The position numbers and the translations under genes are program-made. The notes beneath the pieces were generated by a model. That model saw nothing but the letters and a program-made list of their open reading frames with translations. It had not been told where the DNA came from and searched no databases. Positions 45,909 to 46,057 of a stretch of DNA of 46,057 bases are shown in pieces (position 1 is the stretch's first letter; each line of letters opens with the position of its first letter). Source of the DNA: JAGORM01 sp964406795 (lineage in GTDB: Bacteria; Patescibacteriota; Microgenomatia; Levybacterales; GWA1-39-11); assembly GCA_964406795.1 (NCBI GenBank), contig CAYOTA010000014.1, forward strand, positions 1 through 46,057, written 5' to 3'.

Positions 45909-45955
45909 TCTTCACTTCGTTCAGAACTTCTCTTTTTTCACTTCGTTCAAAAAGT
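45909..45955. repeat. Fragments of the CATTCTGA-type repeat after ndk
   Basis: On the minus strand TTCTGAACGAAGTGAAGAT (45927-45909) matches the left half of the argS insert (TTCTGAACGCAGTGAAGAAT). A second similar word, TTTGAACGAAGTGAAAAA, lies just beside it. These look like decayed copies. Confidence 0.5.
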
Positions 45956-45981
45956 AAGTGCAGCCTCATTTTCCATCTCAC

Positions 45982-46010
45982 TTGAATTTAGCCTCATTTA
46001 GTCCTATAAT
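45982..46010 (+). promoter_or_regulatory. Promoter near the right edge
   Basis: TTGAAT (45982-45987), 17 nt, TATAAT (46005-46010). Transcription would start near 46017, immediately before a GC-rich hairpin; the gene it serves lies beyond the window. Confidence 0.55.
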
Positions 46011-46025
46011 AAGTCCAACGTATTT

Positions 46026-46045
46026 CCCCGGGCGTAAGCCCGGGG
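46026..46045 (+). other. GC-rich hairpin at the right edge
   Basis: CCCCGGGC-GTAA-GCCCGGGG: eight GC pairs with a GNRA-type tetraloop, no T-run behind it. It lies at the 5' end of a predicted transcript, so it is more likely a leader or RNA-gene element than a terminator. The last 12 bases show no gene. Confidence 0.6.
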
Positions 46046-46057
46046 CAGTAGTGAATT

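Overview
The window looks like a chromosomal segment of a low-G+C bacterium of the Candidate Phyla Radiation (Patescibacteria), most probably Microgenomates. The lineage call is inferred. It rests on many small membrane or secreted proteins of unknown function with Pro/Thr linkers, a ribosomal protein L1 with a long N-terminal extension, a compact gene layout on both strands, and a mixture of core genes with surface and secretion functions. No marker here fixes the exact lineage.

Layout. 1-5.7 kb: genes for large anchored surface enzymes on the minus strand (a sugar-dehydrogenase-like beta-propeller and a clan GH-A glycosidase, both ending in dockerin-like calcium repeats), a partial third anchored protein at the left edge and a decayed dockerin gene. 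5.7-11 kb: RNase HII, a Trm11-like RNA methylase and small membrane proteins, including an NlpE-like protein, a matrixin-like protease and a tiny C2H2 zinc finger. 11.1-16.1 kb: a four-gene operon for a cellulose-type polysaccharide (linker protein, GH8 glucanase, processive GT2 synthase, GT39-like transferase). 16.2-22.8 kb: tRNA-Trp, two relic genes, era, a GIY-YIG nuclease element and small unknown genes. 22.8-31.4 kb: typA, a winged-helix regulator, a REP-type transposase element, an RRM protein, a GalT-like enzyme and secreted proteins. 31.7-35.2 kb: secE-nusG-rplK-rplA and, divergently, galU. 35.2-36.9 kb: an island of six very small membrane proteins behind a structured leader. 37-39 kb: a second REP-type transposase element and an IS30 copy. 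39.1-46 kb: argS carrying an in-frame palindromic insert, an M16 peptidase, an EEP-family phosphatase/nuclease, a flavin-binding split-barrel protein, a LytR_C protein and ndk.

The most pervasive signal is transcriptional. About twenty genes have a -35-like hexamer, a 16-19 nt (nearly always 17 nt) spacer and a -10 hexamer that ends only 5-9 nt before the start codon. Their mRNAs should therefore be leaderless or nearly so. This pattern corrects several gene starts. The small-membrane-protein island is the opposite: it has strong Shine-Dalgarno sites, visibly higher G+C and duplicated leader sequences, so it looks foreign or specialised. It is the best candidate here for an undescribed system.

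Mobile DNA is the second theme. One palindrome family flanks two REP-associated (Y1/HUH) transposases and also occurs alone at two sites. A second repeat family flanks the GIY-YIG gene, occurs as an empty joined pair inside argS, and has relatives near 26.3 kb and after ndk. Three gene relics (dockerin protein, EEP enzyme, Era P-loop) each keep the start of a gene and fragments of its later part, with the middle deleted.
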